Positions 23,479-38,888 of a DNA stretch of 64,000 nucleotides are shown piece after piece. Made by a program: the position numbers and the translations under genes. Every line of letters begins with the position of its first letter. Position 1 is the stretch's first letter. The DNA is from Quillaja saponaria (taxonomy: Eukaryota; Streptophyta; Magnoliopsida; Fabales; Quillajaceae). The notes beneath the pieces are model-generated. The model saw only the letters and a program-made list of their open reading frames with translations. It was not told the origin of the DNA and made no database searches. The stretch is taken from positions 18,687,422 through 18,751,421 of the forward strand of contig CM055610.1 in assembly GCA_029379385.1 (NCBI GenBank), read 5' to 3'.

Positions 23479-26455
23479 TCATGGTGTTTGCACTTGCACA
23501 TTAGACTCAGACTCTGAGCTAGTCCTGTACTTTAACTCAGGTTGTCGAATTTCCTCTATCATTCTTACAACATGATCCATTATGGGACGCATGTCTGGCG
23601 CCTTTGCAACACATGCTAGTGCAATCTGAAGCATCTGTACCATTTCCTCCTCAACATGTTGGCCTCTGATCAGCTCCTCATCAAACACTTCAGCTGTCCA
23701 CTCCTCACGAACAACGGATTTCACCCACCTTGGGAGATCAACCACATTATCATACCCTTGATATTGCAGTGGCGTTTTGCCTGTCAGCATTTCAAGGATG
23801 AGTACACCAAAACTGTAAACATCAGACTTCTGAGTGATCTTCCGCGAATCAGTCACCTCAGGAGCACGGTATCCAGTAATTCTAGACATAGTTGCTGGGG
23901 AATTCATCAGAGGACTCAATCCAACATCAGAGATGCTACCATCAAGGTCTTCAGTTATGAGTACATTGGAAGCTTTTATATTGCCATGTGTGAATTTTCC
24001 ACCTCCCTCAGAATGGATGAAAGCAACTCCTTTAGCAGTTCCAAGGAAAATCTTCATTCTTGTATCCCAGTCTAGTGGAGTTCTTCCTGCACCCCTGTTT
24101 CCTATATCATTTATGTGGAAACCATATAAAATTGTTACAATTGATAGTCAATAAATATATTTTGTGACTACTTAGCTAGAAGTGGGTGTTCTTTCTAGGA
24201 GTTGAGTTTGATTGTGAAAATGTCCAAAGTAAGCTGCAGCAACTTAACATTTGTCAAGCGTACTACTACTAGTACTTGGATTAACAGAAGAAAGCATGGA
24301 CTTTTACTACTCTTTAGCACCTACATGACTCCAATGCAGTAGTCTGCAGGCCACAATATGATTGCCCTTACCCTCATTTGATTCAAGTTTTATTCTGGAT
24401 TCACCTAACTGAGACATTAATTTGTATCCAAAGACAGGTGAAGAGAAGAAAACAATAATAATCGATAATAACGTGAACTTAGTATTCTTGGGGACTTTCT
24501 CTAAGCTTAGTTACATGTCAGTGCAGCTATTAATAAACTACCATCCATATCAGTTACTGTTCATAATCACACATTCTATTTCCATTCTGATTAAAGATGA
24601 TGTACCATAGTTTAATTGGATAACTATATAGGATGATTAAAAACTATATGGAAACTATATGGCCCTTTGTCACTTAACTATTTCATACTTGTGAAGATGA
24701 GTCTTTCTCTAAAAGGACAACCTTTGGTCCCTTCAAGAGAAACTCACATCAAATAGCTATTCAATCCTATGCAAATGCAAAATACACAACAGGAAAGTCA
24801 ATTGATCTATTTTTGTTATCTAGTTACATCTCAGTACTATAACTTTGATTTTCTTATGCATTGTATATAATTAATTCATGGAATGCAGCATAAAATCATT
24901 GTTTGCAATTAAAAGACAAGGATTTTTTCTATAGGCTAGGCTTAATGTCATGAGATTTCCTAAATATGAAGTTTTCTGAGAAGTTGGCAGCTTTCAAGAT
25001 AAGGTAATTAGCTGCAGGGTACTCAGCTACGCAAAACAAGATGATCATGAACTATTTGATGGCTGCAACAACGTTGGAAGCTAAAGCAATTTTTTTTCCA
25101 TTTCTTGTAGCAAACGAAAGAACTAGTACTTGGATTGATGACAATGTAACAGGGATAAGGTAAAGTATACCGTGCAACAGAGAAAACAAGTTGCCTCCTG
25201 GCATGTAGTTGTAAACTACAAGCTTTTCATCCTTGGAATAATAATAAGCGCGAAGGGGGAAAACATTAGGGTGCTGTCCAACCCTCCCCACAATCTCCAT
25301 CTGCTGCTCAAACTCCCTCTTTCCAACACCAACTTCCTTTAACCTTTTCACTACCACTGTTGTTCCTTCCTCCAAAACTGCCTTGTAGGTTGTTCCATAA
25401 CTCCCCTTTCCAAGAACTTCAGCCGACGCCCTTAACAAATCCTCAAGGTCAAAGCTATAAGAGCTACCTTCAAAGAAAAACAACTTGTTCTTCTCAGCCT
25501 CTTGAACCCCACTTCCAAAATCCTTTGATGTGATCTCGTTCTTCCCACCACCAGAGATCTTCCCTTTCAGTATGCCTTTTCCTGCACTATTCTTCCTCTT
25601 CAAACAGCATACAGAAATTATTAGAACAAGGAGACACAGAAATGCAGAGGCTCCAATAGCCAGAGCAAGTATAGAACCTAGGCCAAATTTTTTCTTAAGG
25701 GTAGAATTATACTTTTGGTAGTGTGGCAGGTAAGTAGGTGAAGGAGATGGTGAAGGGGAGATTGAAGAGCAATGGTTGAGAGGTGGCCCACATAATAGAG
25801 AGTTTCCAATAAAAGAAGAATAAGGGAATTTTTGGAGGGAGCTAGGAATTGAACCATTCAAGTTGTTGTGGCTAAAATTTAAAAACTTGAGCCTTGGGAG
25901 ATCAAGGCTGGGAATAGCTCCTGAAATGGAATTGTTTTGGAGGTTCAAACAGGTTAGTCCTTTCAGATTCTGAAATCCGGATGGAATAATGCCGGAAACG
26001 GAGTTAAAAGAAATATCAAATGCAATGAGTTTGGGGGATAAAGTGTCAGGAACTACACCAGAGAAGTTGTTGTTCTGAAGGTATAGATATTGAAGGGAAG
26101 GAATGGAGGGTATATCAGAAGGAAGATCTCCATTGAGGTCATTGGAACGCAGACTCAGGACCCGAAGAGCATCTAATTTTCCTATGCTTTTTGCTGGAAT
26201 AGGGCCTATCAGTCCAACCCCTGGAAGTCGGATGGCAATAACACGATTTCCATTAGAGTTGCATGTCACACCAACCCATGAGGTGCAAACTGGGGTCGTA
26301 ACATTCCAGTTGAGTCTCCTAACATGTGGGAAATTAGAAGAAAAATCAAGGAGAGCTTGTCGATCAGAGTTTAGGTCAGCTCCAACCAAGGATAAGATAG
26401 GATATGTAAAAATTAGGAAAACGAGTGCAGCAACATTAGAGAACTGGAGCTTCAT
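23479..26455 (-). CDS. LRR receptor-like pseudokinase (At5g58300-type)
   Basis: This is a single-pass plasma-membrane receptor-like protein of LRR subfamily III. Two coding exons (25171-26455 and 23479-24101) join in phase 1 within a Gly codon to give 635 residues, the usual size. In order it has a signal peptide (about 1-26), an LRR N-terminal cap with CTSWVGVTC (57-65), five to six leucine-rich repeats (about 73-207), a Ser/Pro-rich juxtamembrane part (230-241), a membrane helix (about 259-285) and a kinase-like domain (about 343-615). The Gly-loop GKGSYG (349-354) and Lys370 are present. The catalytic loop reads HGN (467-469) instead of HRD, and DFG is replaced by DVG (487-489), so phosphotransfer is unlikely. 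This is normal for the subfamily, whose members act as scaffolds or co-receptors. The ligand is unknown. A non-coding leader exon may lie near 29,555. Confidence 0.93.
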
Positions 26456-29400
26456 GGATACTTATTCAATACAAAAGTGAGACACTTATGAGGCCAGACC
26501 CTCAGCTGCTGCTGTTCCTTTCCTGGTTTGGTAAAGAAACATCACGAAACAAAATCAGCTGATCATGTAGCTGAAATCATAAATCAGATATTGTTTCTAA
26601 AAAAAGCTTCTACTTTGCTTCCTTGGAGGCATGAAAACATCTTAAGAACATATCCTCAGCACCAGTAACTATTGATTCTAAAAGTGAAGCAGGAAAACAA
26701 TAGTACTCGTAAAGAAGTTATATGAATTGGAAACACATAATTCAGATGACAAATACTTCATGAATAGGAACAGTGAAAATGAATGGTTCTCCATTTGATC
26801 ATAACAGTCTAAGAGACTGAATTCACTGAATGAATGAACAAAATTGATCATTTAAACGATCGACATAGCTCTGGATATTGTGTCCAGATAATCAAACCCA
26901 ACTGATTTGCTCTTGAAACTGAAAATTGTGAACATGAATCTCAAAAGGTATACCAAGATAGTGAAGTGTAACATGCTTACCATATAAAAAAACAACACTA
27001 TGAAATTGCGAAAGGGACTTCCTTCTTTCAGATGAATCAATAGTGGGCAGTTCATCCTTTGAATATTAAAGATGTTACATTCACTCTTCTCTCATATGAA
27101 TGGAAACAAGAAAAAGAAAAAAGCATACTTTAATTAATGAGGAACTAAAGTGCACTTTCTATAGAGGAAAAAAAGAAATTCCCTCATAAAAGTTTGGTGC
27201 TTGTATGTGTGAAGAAACAATTAAGCAAAGAAAATAATAGAAAAAATTACTGGAGACAAAAAATAAAGTAAGTGATAATAAAGAATCCAAGAGAAAATAG
27301 TAACCATAAAGAAAAAAGCAAAAGTTTGATTCCATTGTTCTGCAAAAGAGAAAGCATTCTTTACTAAAAGCAGCCTGCTTTCTCCAAATCTAGAATTAGA
27401 TTATTGAATATAATTGATGCAGATTTAAAGCTTGCATTCACTTCCTGGTGAATGTATACACAAAAAGAGTCACTCTGAAGCAATGCAAAATATGTGTGAA
27501 TGAGACAAGGCTAACCCAAAAACCAGGGGACTAAGATAGGCCTAACTCACCAATCTTTGTTTCCCAATAACATTACAACAAGTAGCTAAGTTAATCAATA
27601 TTAGTATTTTAATAAATTATGGAATTTGAAGAATTATGAAAGGGATAATAACCTTAATATGTCTGAAACTGACTTCCAAGACAGAAAAACATCATTGCTG
27701 AAAATAATGAGAAGATGGCATCACTTGTGGAGTTGGAGAACTCAGAGAACTCCTGTTGCAAACTGCGACTTAGCAGGAGAGGAACTAAGATGGAGTAAAA
27801 AAAATTATGGGAGGAAAACTAGAAAGCATTTCCTCTGTAACTACAATGACAGCAATAACGTTGAAATTTGGCTCTGTAACCTTTTCCCAACTAACAAGTA
27901 CTAGTGGATGAATGTCCAACTGTTGAGTAGGAAAAAATTACAACAGCAAAAGTTCAATTGAAGGGCACACATATATTAAGTATTAAATGGTTTGTGTAAA
28001 ATTGTTCACTTAATTAGATACCCTGATTAGGGTTTGCATACTTGTATTTATAGGAAAATAATACAATACAGTTAGCATAATTGGATTGGATGCCAAATAG
28101 GTGGCAGTGACATTATCATAAAACACAGTTACTGTAACCGGTAAAAAATATATCCATATCCCACAATAATTGTCTAATCTAACAAGTCTTCACAACAATA
28201 AACGCAACAAAATGATACTCAGACTCAGTTCTAGAGCGAGAGCCAGTGACCTGTTTCCGAGCATTTCATGAAATCAAATAAACCCAAGTAAATACTATAA
28301 CCAGTAATGAAACATCTACTATCAGGACAACCAAACTCGATCAACATGTGCAGCTAAAGAATATAACTTTAGATGCTTTAAAGTTAAGACCATAATCAAG
28401 AACTCAATTTTTATTTTTTTTTGCTAAAATAATCCAGAATTCATTTAAGGTAAAGAAAGATCTTGTAAATGAGATTATGTACGAGCATGCATGAATTGAT
28501 TGATAATATTAACAGCATGGACAATGTCATAATAAGGGTAAGATACTGAAGACCACCTATCAAGCTATGATAGAAAGAAGTAATGAATAATGACAGAGCG
28601 AAAGTACATCAGCAGAAATGAAGATTTGCTGCCATGTCTTTAAGATGACAGATGGATCTGTATGAACTATGAAGTACTAACTAACACATCAATTTTACCA
28701 TTAATTTTGTGCACTCAATAGTCAATACTATCAGTACGTACTCTTTTACTTTTTACCTTTTTTTTCTTGGGGGAACGCAAGAAAATTCACTAAAATTCAG
28801 TTCCCCAATTTGCCCCCGACTCCCAAATTACATAAAAACCACGCTATGATGACAATTGGCATATTTAAAAGGAACTCAAATTTTTTTCTGAAGTAGAAAA
28901 TTCATATTTAAAAAGGGCAACATCATTTGGCATTATAGTTCACTTTGACTTCCTTCTCAACATCAAACCCATCATAATGGTTCACAGGAAAGTGAAAACC
29001 GAAAAAAATCAGAAATCACATGGCAGGGACTTTAGCACTCAACCAACTCTTTAAGTGCCTTAACAGACTATGATTTTTGACTTAATAAACGAATGGAAGC
29101 TCAACCCACGTGTTAATTTTTTTATTAGATACAGAGTTACACACAGGCATTGAATAGGAGGCGTTATCGGAGAGGTTAGAATGTAGGAGAAGAGAATAGC
29201 AGCTGATATCTAATACATAGGCCAATGATGTTGTTGTTAAGGTACCATCTTCCAAATAAAGTTTTTGCTTTGCTACTTAAAACATCAAAACTAAAAATTA
29301 AAAGGTGACCACTCAGATTCCACTGCTTTTTTTAAATAAAAGAAAGATAAAGAAGTAGAACAACATTGAGAGTTTTATCGGAAAGGATAAAGGGTACGAG

Positions 29401-30657
29401 AATAAAATGATTCTAAGAAAGTTAAAAGTTTGAGTTTAAATCTGATATTTTTACCTGTTAAACTAGCATATATATGCTTCACATTGACACATATTCCATT
29501 GATAGCAGAAGTAGGAAGAGGGTATTGAAATTAATTTGAGTAGAACATACCTAGTAATAAGGAGCTCAGTGTTACTGAGTGAGACTGAGACAGAACCACA
29601 AAGGGACAAACCGCGAAATTAAATGCCAATAAAAAAAGGTGAAGACAGTAGTTGGTTGTTAGGTAACTCCATTTGTGCTTCTATCTTCCTTTCCTTACTA
29701 TATTATCATTAATTTGCTAGGTAGGCTGCCAGTTTGTACTCATTGTGTCGGTGATCATTTGTGAATTAAGCTCCATATAGCTGGCTACTTGCTTTATCTT
29801 AATAAACATCATAGTCAAGAAGACAAGGAAAACATAAGCCTTCATTTGTCTTACACTCATATGCAGCCTAGATAACATGTATGTCTTTTATGTCTTCCTG
29901 ATCTAAATTATGACACCTTAGACTTAGACAGAGTTGTGTTATTTTGAAATTTTAAAATAATTGTAAAGAAATTTCTAAATTCACCCATAAAAAACTGCAT
30001 TTATGCAATTCTTTCATGTAAGGAGGGTTCACAAGAAATTTGTAATGTATGATTTTGGGGTTTAAAGACACCGAAAAATACTTCATTTTGATCAAACAGT
30101 AATTCCTTACCAGCCAACATTTCTATACCTGTTATATTACAGTAACAACAATGGCAGTCTTAATGTCTCCGTTCCACTTAAAAGCTGATTAAATCTCAAA
30201 ATCTTGAAATGAAGCTTGAAGACATCACTACTACAACCATTAAACACGTTGAACTTGAGCCTGCCAAATGCCAACAACATATTGTGGAGTTCCTTGAACT
30301 TGAGCCGTTAGCCGAACGCAATAGAAATTAGAAGAGATACTTGACACTTTCCAACCTTACCTCCCTTCCCTGAAATGACATCCAACAATGCCTACCCCTT
30401 ACAAATCTTGTGACATTTTAACTTCAAACAGAGAGTAAATTTACAACGTAAGGTGAATATCACAATTGAAAAGTACATGTTGCTTCCTCTGTGAGCTTTA
30501 TTTCTCAACTTTCATTCAGATAAAATTTTCAAAATGTTGGGCATTTGCTATAAACCACATCCATTTATCCAAGAATTGTCAAAATACCAGCATCCTCTAC
30601 AAACTCCTGCTGTCAACAGAAAAAAGTTGGAAGCGAGAGCATATTACATGCAAAAAA
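26456..30657. other. 5' region of the receptor kinase with probable leader intron
   Basis: No coding gene is supported in this 4.2-kb stretch. On the minus strand, ccttattactag|gtatgttc near 29551 is a good splice donor following a pyrimidine-rich, leader-like stretch (about 29551-29625). The receptor gene may therefore have a non-coding first exon there and a long leader intron. The plus frame at 27626-27904 has no recognisable domain and is probably chance. The right end is the 3' flank of the COA1-like gene. Confidence 0.35.
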
Positions 30658-33600
30658 CTAGGGGGCACCTTTTTCATGCTTCTCATTCTCAATTTCTTCA
30701 CGTTTTCTTTCAGCCTCTCTTTCAGCCTCCTGAAGTTCTCTTTCAGCATCCTCCTCTTCCTCAATATCGTCAAGATCATCAAACTCCTTGGTTGCGGCCA
30801 TAGCTTTAACTACAGGATCACGTAGCTCAGATATCAGGCCTCCACCAACCCTGTACTCTTCTTCATCACCAATCAGGAATAACCGCTGGTCTGGTCCCGA
30901 TGCCATGGGAATATCGACAGGCTAATAGCTTCATATCATACTACAATAATAAAGAGCGAAACAAATAAAAGAAATCAGACTCAGACCAACCAAATCCCCT
31001 CTTCCATAGAATACGTGTTTTTTATTTCTAATTTTTTCTTGCATTTTCCCTCCCCATTTTTATTATTTTTGTTAAGTAATGAATTTCCCTCTCCTTTCTG
31101 ACTTGTTGTTTTTAGCATTATAGGAGGACATTATAATTTTGTTTAGGGAGAATTTTTTTTTTGGCAAAGTATCAGTTTCCAGACATTTTTTATTATATTA
31201 GGATTTCAGAGAGCACGTCCAATTTTGCCAAGTATACACATAGAAGAGGAGATATTGCTGAACCAAGTTGTTCTAAATTCTAAATCCTCTCTATTCTTGT
31301 GTCTGAGAGAGAAAGGTGGAAAAGAAAAAGAGAATTCAATATTCTTAGATAGATATCCTAAAGCTAGAAAACTAAAAAGAAAAGCCCCTCTGTTAGCCCA
31401 AAAGAAAAAGTAAAACCACCGGAACACTTGAAAAGGATGCAGGGCAGAGTGGTTCAGGTCTAATGAAGACCATCTAAACATTGATCCAAAGAAACATCAC
31501 AAGATATGGTCTATAAAGAGAGCACAACAGTGAAGTGCCCATTCAACATGTCACAGTTTCAACCCCAGGTGACTCTGTCATTTATGTCTTGATTCCTCCA
31601 ATATATCTAACACAAAAAAGGATTAAATTTGAATTCTAGCATGAATCAACTCCAAGTAATACTTTAAGTTAGTTTTATACTTCTTTCACTTTTGACCAAT
31701 CTATTGAAAATTTCTCCAAAAAAAAGAAGAAAAAATAGATGCTTTTATATTTGATAAACCAGAGTGACCTCCTTGATAGCAGAAGACAGTTTCATCATGA
31801 TAACATTACTTGTAAAATATTTTGAAATAAAATCAAGTAATCACTTAAATAAAGTCTTTATAACTTTCGAACTTAAGGTAGTTCATTGAAAAGTAAGTTC
31901 AAAAATGGGTGTATGCTATCCAGTAGCAGGTTCTCTTCCAAGTTCCAACCAACTTCTCTTACTGTTCTCATTAAACATCTGCTATATTACATCTTGAATA
32001 TAACACAGGTGAAAGGATCACATATGTGTGGTTGTATATGAATTTGCCTTCATGGTGATACAACTACCAACCACCAGAATATGGGTTTACCAAGAAACTG
32101 ATATTGGTCTTGACAGCTCTATAACCTTAACATTATTTCAGGAGATTCAGACAAAAGTAAGAGAAATAGCGAGTGAGCAAACCTGGCCCTTCTTTTTCTT
32201 GACTTCAACACTGACTAGACCCTTTCTCTCAGAACCTCGTATTGGGAAGATGAGGAAACAACGCTTGTTCCTAAGACTTGGCTTGAATTTCTTTACTGTA
32301 AGCCCTCCTCCTGACATCACATACGCTCTTAAATCTGTACCTGAAAGAGGGGCACCCATAACTTCCAGAATACCAGCAGATGTGTTAAGCCTCCTCATGG
32401 CCATCCTATAAACTCTATCAGGATTAATTGTGAACCTTGAGCGTGCATACAAGCCCTTAAAATGCAAAAAGACATCAGAGTTAGTCGGTAATCTGTAAGT
32501 TAGGGCATGATTCTCAAGTATTTACAAAGCTTCACAAGAGTCACAATATGCATTCGTTTCTGAAATAATGACTAGATGCAATGTTTGTATTAAGATACAC
32601 TTGTAGAAAAATTGAAGGCAGTAAGTTTTGTATTCAAATGGGGTTGACTGAGGTACAAAGCAGATGAGTTTAAAGTCAAAGGGTGAATATGGTAGCAACC
32701 AATTGTTTTGGTGCAGATCCAATTACTAGAATAAACACCATGATTCTTGATATTTTATTTATCCATGAGCAACTGCAACCACTACGCAGGAAGTACAGAT
32801 TCATGGAAGTGCACCAATAAGTTGGAAAAGAAATTCTACTTCTTTAGAGTAAAGGCAGAGCTTCAAAAATCACATTGAAAGTCCCGAAACCATTTATTCA
32901 CTAGATCTCCGCAAATTTTCTATATTATGTTTCTTGAGCAATAGTTTAATCCTAAAGTAGACTTCCCTTCAGTATAAAAGTTGGATAGAAGAAAACAAAT
33001 GGTTACCCTTGTCTTGTTTTCAATAACAATTTCCATTAAATAGAAGGAAACAAGTGATAAAAAATATTACCATGTGAATACAGGAGTAATCCACCAAAAT
33101 ACAGTCCCCTAACAAATTTTAAAAAAATAAATAAATAATATTAGTACTAGAATGTATGCTGCTTGGTCAAAGGGTATGCTGGCAAGCTGCTAATATAGTA
33201 AACTGGCTGCAGACATGATTTCCATTTAGCTATGCACAGAAATACAGTAGATACGGCATTTCAGCCAGCCATCAAAAGACAGAACAAAGTTTCAGAATAC
33301 CTTTCCAAGTGATTATAACTTATTAGCCAATGAGCAAATAGTTGAGAAGTCATTTCAATTGTTAATATTTCTCCTCAGTTAAATAAGTGATAATACCCAA
33401 AGTTCTAATCATGTGCCTATTGAACTAACTTAATCAATGTAAATCCAAGACAAGCATAATGGCATCCCACAGCAATTCGTTTACAACCAAAGGATTACTC
33501 ATTTATATGTTTTACACCTCAAGTGTATGAACAATTCATTTCATACGGCTTCTACACATGTTTTTGTACCAATAAATTTCTAATAACATGTTGGGTGAAA

Positions 33601-34529
33601 TTTCACATCAGTTTTATATGCAGAATAGGGCTTCTATACATGTTTTGTACCAATAAACTCTAATAACATGTTGGGTGAAATGTAACCCATTAGTCTTCGC
33701 AGAAGTAAAATTAAAGAAGCAAGTAAATTCATTAATACTCAAATTTAAGAAAATATGGCATGGGCATTAAAAAAGAACTTACAACAAAAGCAACGATAGC
33801 AGATGAAAGGGCAAGAAACCCATACTTTGCCATGCCTTCTGAAAGGCCAACAAAAGTGTTCGCGATCCCAAACATAATCCTCCAAAGCAGAGCACAAACG
33901 ATAACCCCGGCAACTCCCAACAAAAACAGGTAATTCCTCTTGAAGAATGCCTCAATTTGCAAACCGATAGCCTCACTGTATCGCGAGAAAGTAGAACTGA
34001 CTGCTGTTACCGGTTTGTCAAAGATCTTTTTAGCGAAATTTCCATTGACTTTGCTGAAATCGGAGGACTTAAGGGAGAAGTTCCGAAACCCAGAATAGCT
34101 TTCAGGCAGTTTAGGAAAAGCCACGCTCCTGGAGGATAATGCCGGGGGAATATGTTTAGCAGATGGGAAAATTCTCGACGACGCCGACTGGTTTTTGCGC
34201 GAAGTTCGAACAGTCGAAAAGACAGCATTTTGCTTCGGGGAAGAGAGAATTCGAAAACAAGTCCCATTTGAGGAAATGGGTTTAGAAGCAAAAGAGTGAT
34301 GAAACAGCTTCGATTGGATTTGGGAGGTCAAATTGGTAGAGTTCGATAACCCAGCTGACGAACAGAAAGAAGAGGATGAGCAAGTAGGAGAAAGTGGATC
34401 TTGAAGAGGAAGCCTAGGAATTGCAGAAGAAGAATTCAAGTGGGGGGACCTAACCGGTGGAAGATGGTGGCTGATACTGCAATATTGCCTGAACAAGCCT
34501 TGGATGACTCTTTTCGAGGGCTTTGACAT
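30658..34529 (-). CDS. Mitochondrial COA1/Tim21-like membrane protein
   Basis: Three phase-0 exons (33783-34529, 32183-32455, 30658-30921) encode 427 residues. The first 150 or so are rich in Ser, Arg and Lys and almost free of acidic residues, as in a mitochondrial presequence. A hydrophobic helix follows at about 200-222, and a second possible one at about 236-252 that spans the exon junction. Residues 253-340 (GLYARSRFTINPDRVYRMAM onward, with GGLTVKKFKP and a lysine-rich KKKKGQ end) resemble the COA1/Tim21 fold linked to respiratory complex assembly and inner-membrane import. The C-terminal part has an acidic segment then a charged coiled coil (about 377-425). Localisation is inferred from the presequence, and the fold assignment from general pattern only. 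The precise role in plants is not known to me. Confidence 0.8.
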
Positions 34530-35917
34530 TGGTGGTACGAAATCTAAGATACACCAAACACAGAAGCAAAAGGGTTATTCTGCTATCACAATTTGAAGAA
34601 GATTTGCCTAGACTTAAGACTGCGGGTCGGAGAGAGATGTTTTGTTTATTGTGCTTGACCACCTGCATCCTCAATGTTAAAGCCTCTGCGTCCTGGAACT
34701 GGCCCCTCTGTCATCATGTGTAATTTTTTGGTTTAGTTATTATTATGGACTAGGAGTATTTCGTACGTCTACTTCTTAACAAGCATAACGTTTCAATGCA
34801 TCAATTTAAAATTGGAGTTGAAATTGGGATTCAAACAATTAGTGGTATAATTTGCAATATATATACATATATAATACTTTTCTAAAATTAATAAGATATT
34901 TTTTATATTTTTTATTTTACAAAATCATGACTAATTTTAAAAATATTATTTAGAATGTTTTTAAAATTGGTCATAATTTTTTTAAAACAGTAAAACAAAA
35001 ATATGTGTATAAGAAATTAATCAAATAATATTTAAGTGGCTTTAGTCTTATTGGTGGTTGGCTTGTCCTAACAACGGTGATTACGTTCAATTTCATCAAG
35101 TGGAGAAAGATAAGCGGATGAGTTCAATTTCAAAGCGTATGAGACCACCGGTGGGTGACGGCCAACAATATACATAACATGCCACCAAAAATAAATGACA
35201 CATTGACATAAACCCAAATGACAATAGTTATTTCTCAGCTTCTTAAAATTAAAATTGAATTGAAAATTTTAATTTCAACCCTACGGTGCATCCAAAACCA
35301 CATGAACATCTAATCAAATATGGGATTTCCCTAGCCCTGTGCATTTCAATCTGTTCTATAACCTTCACTTATCTTTCATGAATGAGATAAATGTCAGCAA
35401 ATCCTCCTTATTCTTTTGTCTTTTATCATAAGAATAGAGAAGCCCAGGTCCTTAAATACGATGTTTCTGATCATCTGTCAATCATGCATAGAATGACAAA
35501 GGGCAATAGATTGAGACCGCCAGTTATTCACAAACTAAGCCCTCCACATTTGTAGCCAAAATCTATCAAATTTATGTAAAACATACAAAATATGCACGAA
35601 ACACTAGACTGAGTTTCGAAAAGGTTAAAACGCATAACAGCCATTACGCACAGTTTTTTTTTTAGACAGAAATCTACTAACTTGGGGTAGAAAATTAGCA
35701 GAGTAACTTTCCGAAAGGACTACGAAGCAAGCGAACAGGAAACGGCATAAATCAACAAAAAATTCAATTCATTCCACTTAACATTGTAAACCATACGGAG
35801 GAATTAAAAACAAACATCAGTCTCAACAGAGTATGCAGAACCAAAAAGAAATTCAACACTAGTAGTCTTGCATAAATTCTCTTGTCCAACTTCTACTATT
35901 TCAACGCAATAGACAGC
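34530..35917. other. Intergenic spacer between the COA1-like gene and RPL10
   Basis: This contains the promoter and leader of the minus-strand COA1-like gene and the 3' flank of RPL10. It is AT-rich with no reading frame of note and no repeat structure that I could recognise. Confidence 0.5.
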
Positions 35918-37995
<2,078 letters not shown>

Positions 37996-38022
37996 GGCGA
38001 CTTCTCTTTTCCTCCTGAGAAA

Positions 38023-38169
38023 TTAGGGTTCACGTCTTTGGACAAAACCAATACAACTCCTTAAATGATCATTTTATAGTGGGCGACCATTAGGATTTAG
38101 GGCTTACCGTGCTATTCCTGTTAGCAATTCACGGACTCGGATAAACTCTAAACCCGAAGCAGATGGGCT
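38023..38169 (-). promoter_or_regulatory. RPL10: Telo box and site II motif upstream of RPL10
   Basis: On the minus strand AACCCTAA (38023-38030) is a telo box about 28 bases before the RPL10 start codon. TGGGCT on the plus strand (38164-38169) fits the site II consensus TGGGCY. This pairing is known to drive plant ribosomal protein genes in dividing cells through TCP and Trb-type factors. Binding itself is inferred. Confidence 0.55.
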
Positions 38170-38208
38170 TCAACCTGAATGTGGAAATTTTGAATTTTGA
38201 GTCCACTG

Positions 38209-38687
38209 GCCCGATTGAGGCATTATTTTAAGGCCTGTTTAAGTTTTGGGTCAAAATCAAGCGAAAGGCCTCATATTTACCATTTTTATATTTTTATTGA
38301 TTCTGAATTTATATGTAACATCATAAAATGTGGTTTAAGTTATGAGTACGATTATGCTTAGTAATTGAGAGACTGCTTAAATGTCAAGGGTCAAATACGC
38401 AGAAAAACATGCAAGAAACCACACGGACCACAAACAATAAATAGGCCCGATTGAGGCATTATTTTAAGACCTGTTTAAGTTTTGGGTCAAAATCAAGCTT
38501 TGTCGTGAAAGGCCTCAAATTTACCATTTTTATATTTTTATTGATTTTGAATTTATATGTAACATCATAAAATGTGGTTTAAGTTATGAGTACGATTGTG
38601 CTTAGTAATTGAGAGGCTGCTTAAATGTCAAGGGGTCAAATACGTAGAAAAACATGCAATAAGCCACGAACCAGAAATAATAAATAA
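38209..38687 (+). repeat. Tandem duplication, 2 x about 236 bp
   Basis: Copy 1 (38209-38444) and copy 2 (38445-38687) both begin gcccgattgaggcattattt and end in caataaat- or aataataaat-type sequence. They differ by a few substitutions and short indels, for example an added ctttgtcgt in copy 2. No coding potential is present. Confidence 0.9.
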
Positions 38688-38851
38688 AATTGAATTTTGT
38701 ATTTTTTTTTTTTGTTTTGTTTAATAGTGCCTAATAATCTTAATTTTCTTAGTTTTGTTAAAATTTATAAAACCAAATTACTATGAATTAAAATAAATAT
38801 TAAAAATATAGTTTTATGATTATAATATTATTATTTTAACTTTAAATTTGT

Positions 38852-38853
<2 letters not shown>

Positions 38854-38882
<29 letters not shown>
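38854..38882. repeat. (TA)n microsatellite
   Basis: About 14 uninterrupted AT dinucleotides lie within AT-rich intergenic DNA. Confidence 0.95.

Positions 38883-38888
<6 letters not shown>

Noticed and set aside
27626..27904. 92-residue plus-strand frame upstream of the receptor kinase
   Set aside because: No family resemblance, and it lies within the likely leader intron of a minus-strand gene.
30466..30825. Plus-strand frames of 119 and 89 residues
   Set aside because: They are antisense shadows of the acidic coiled-coil exon of the COA1-like gene.
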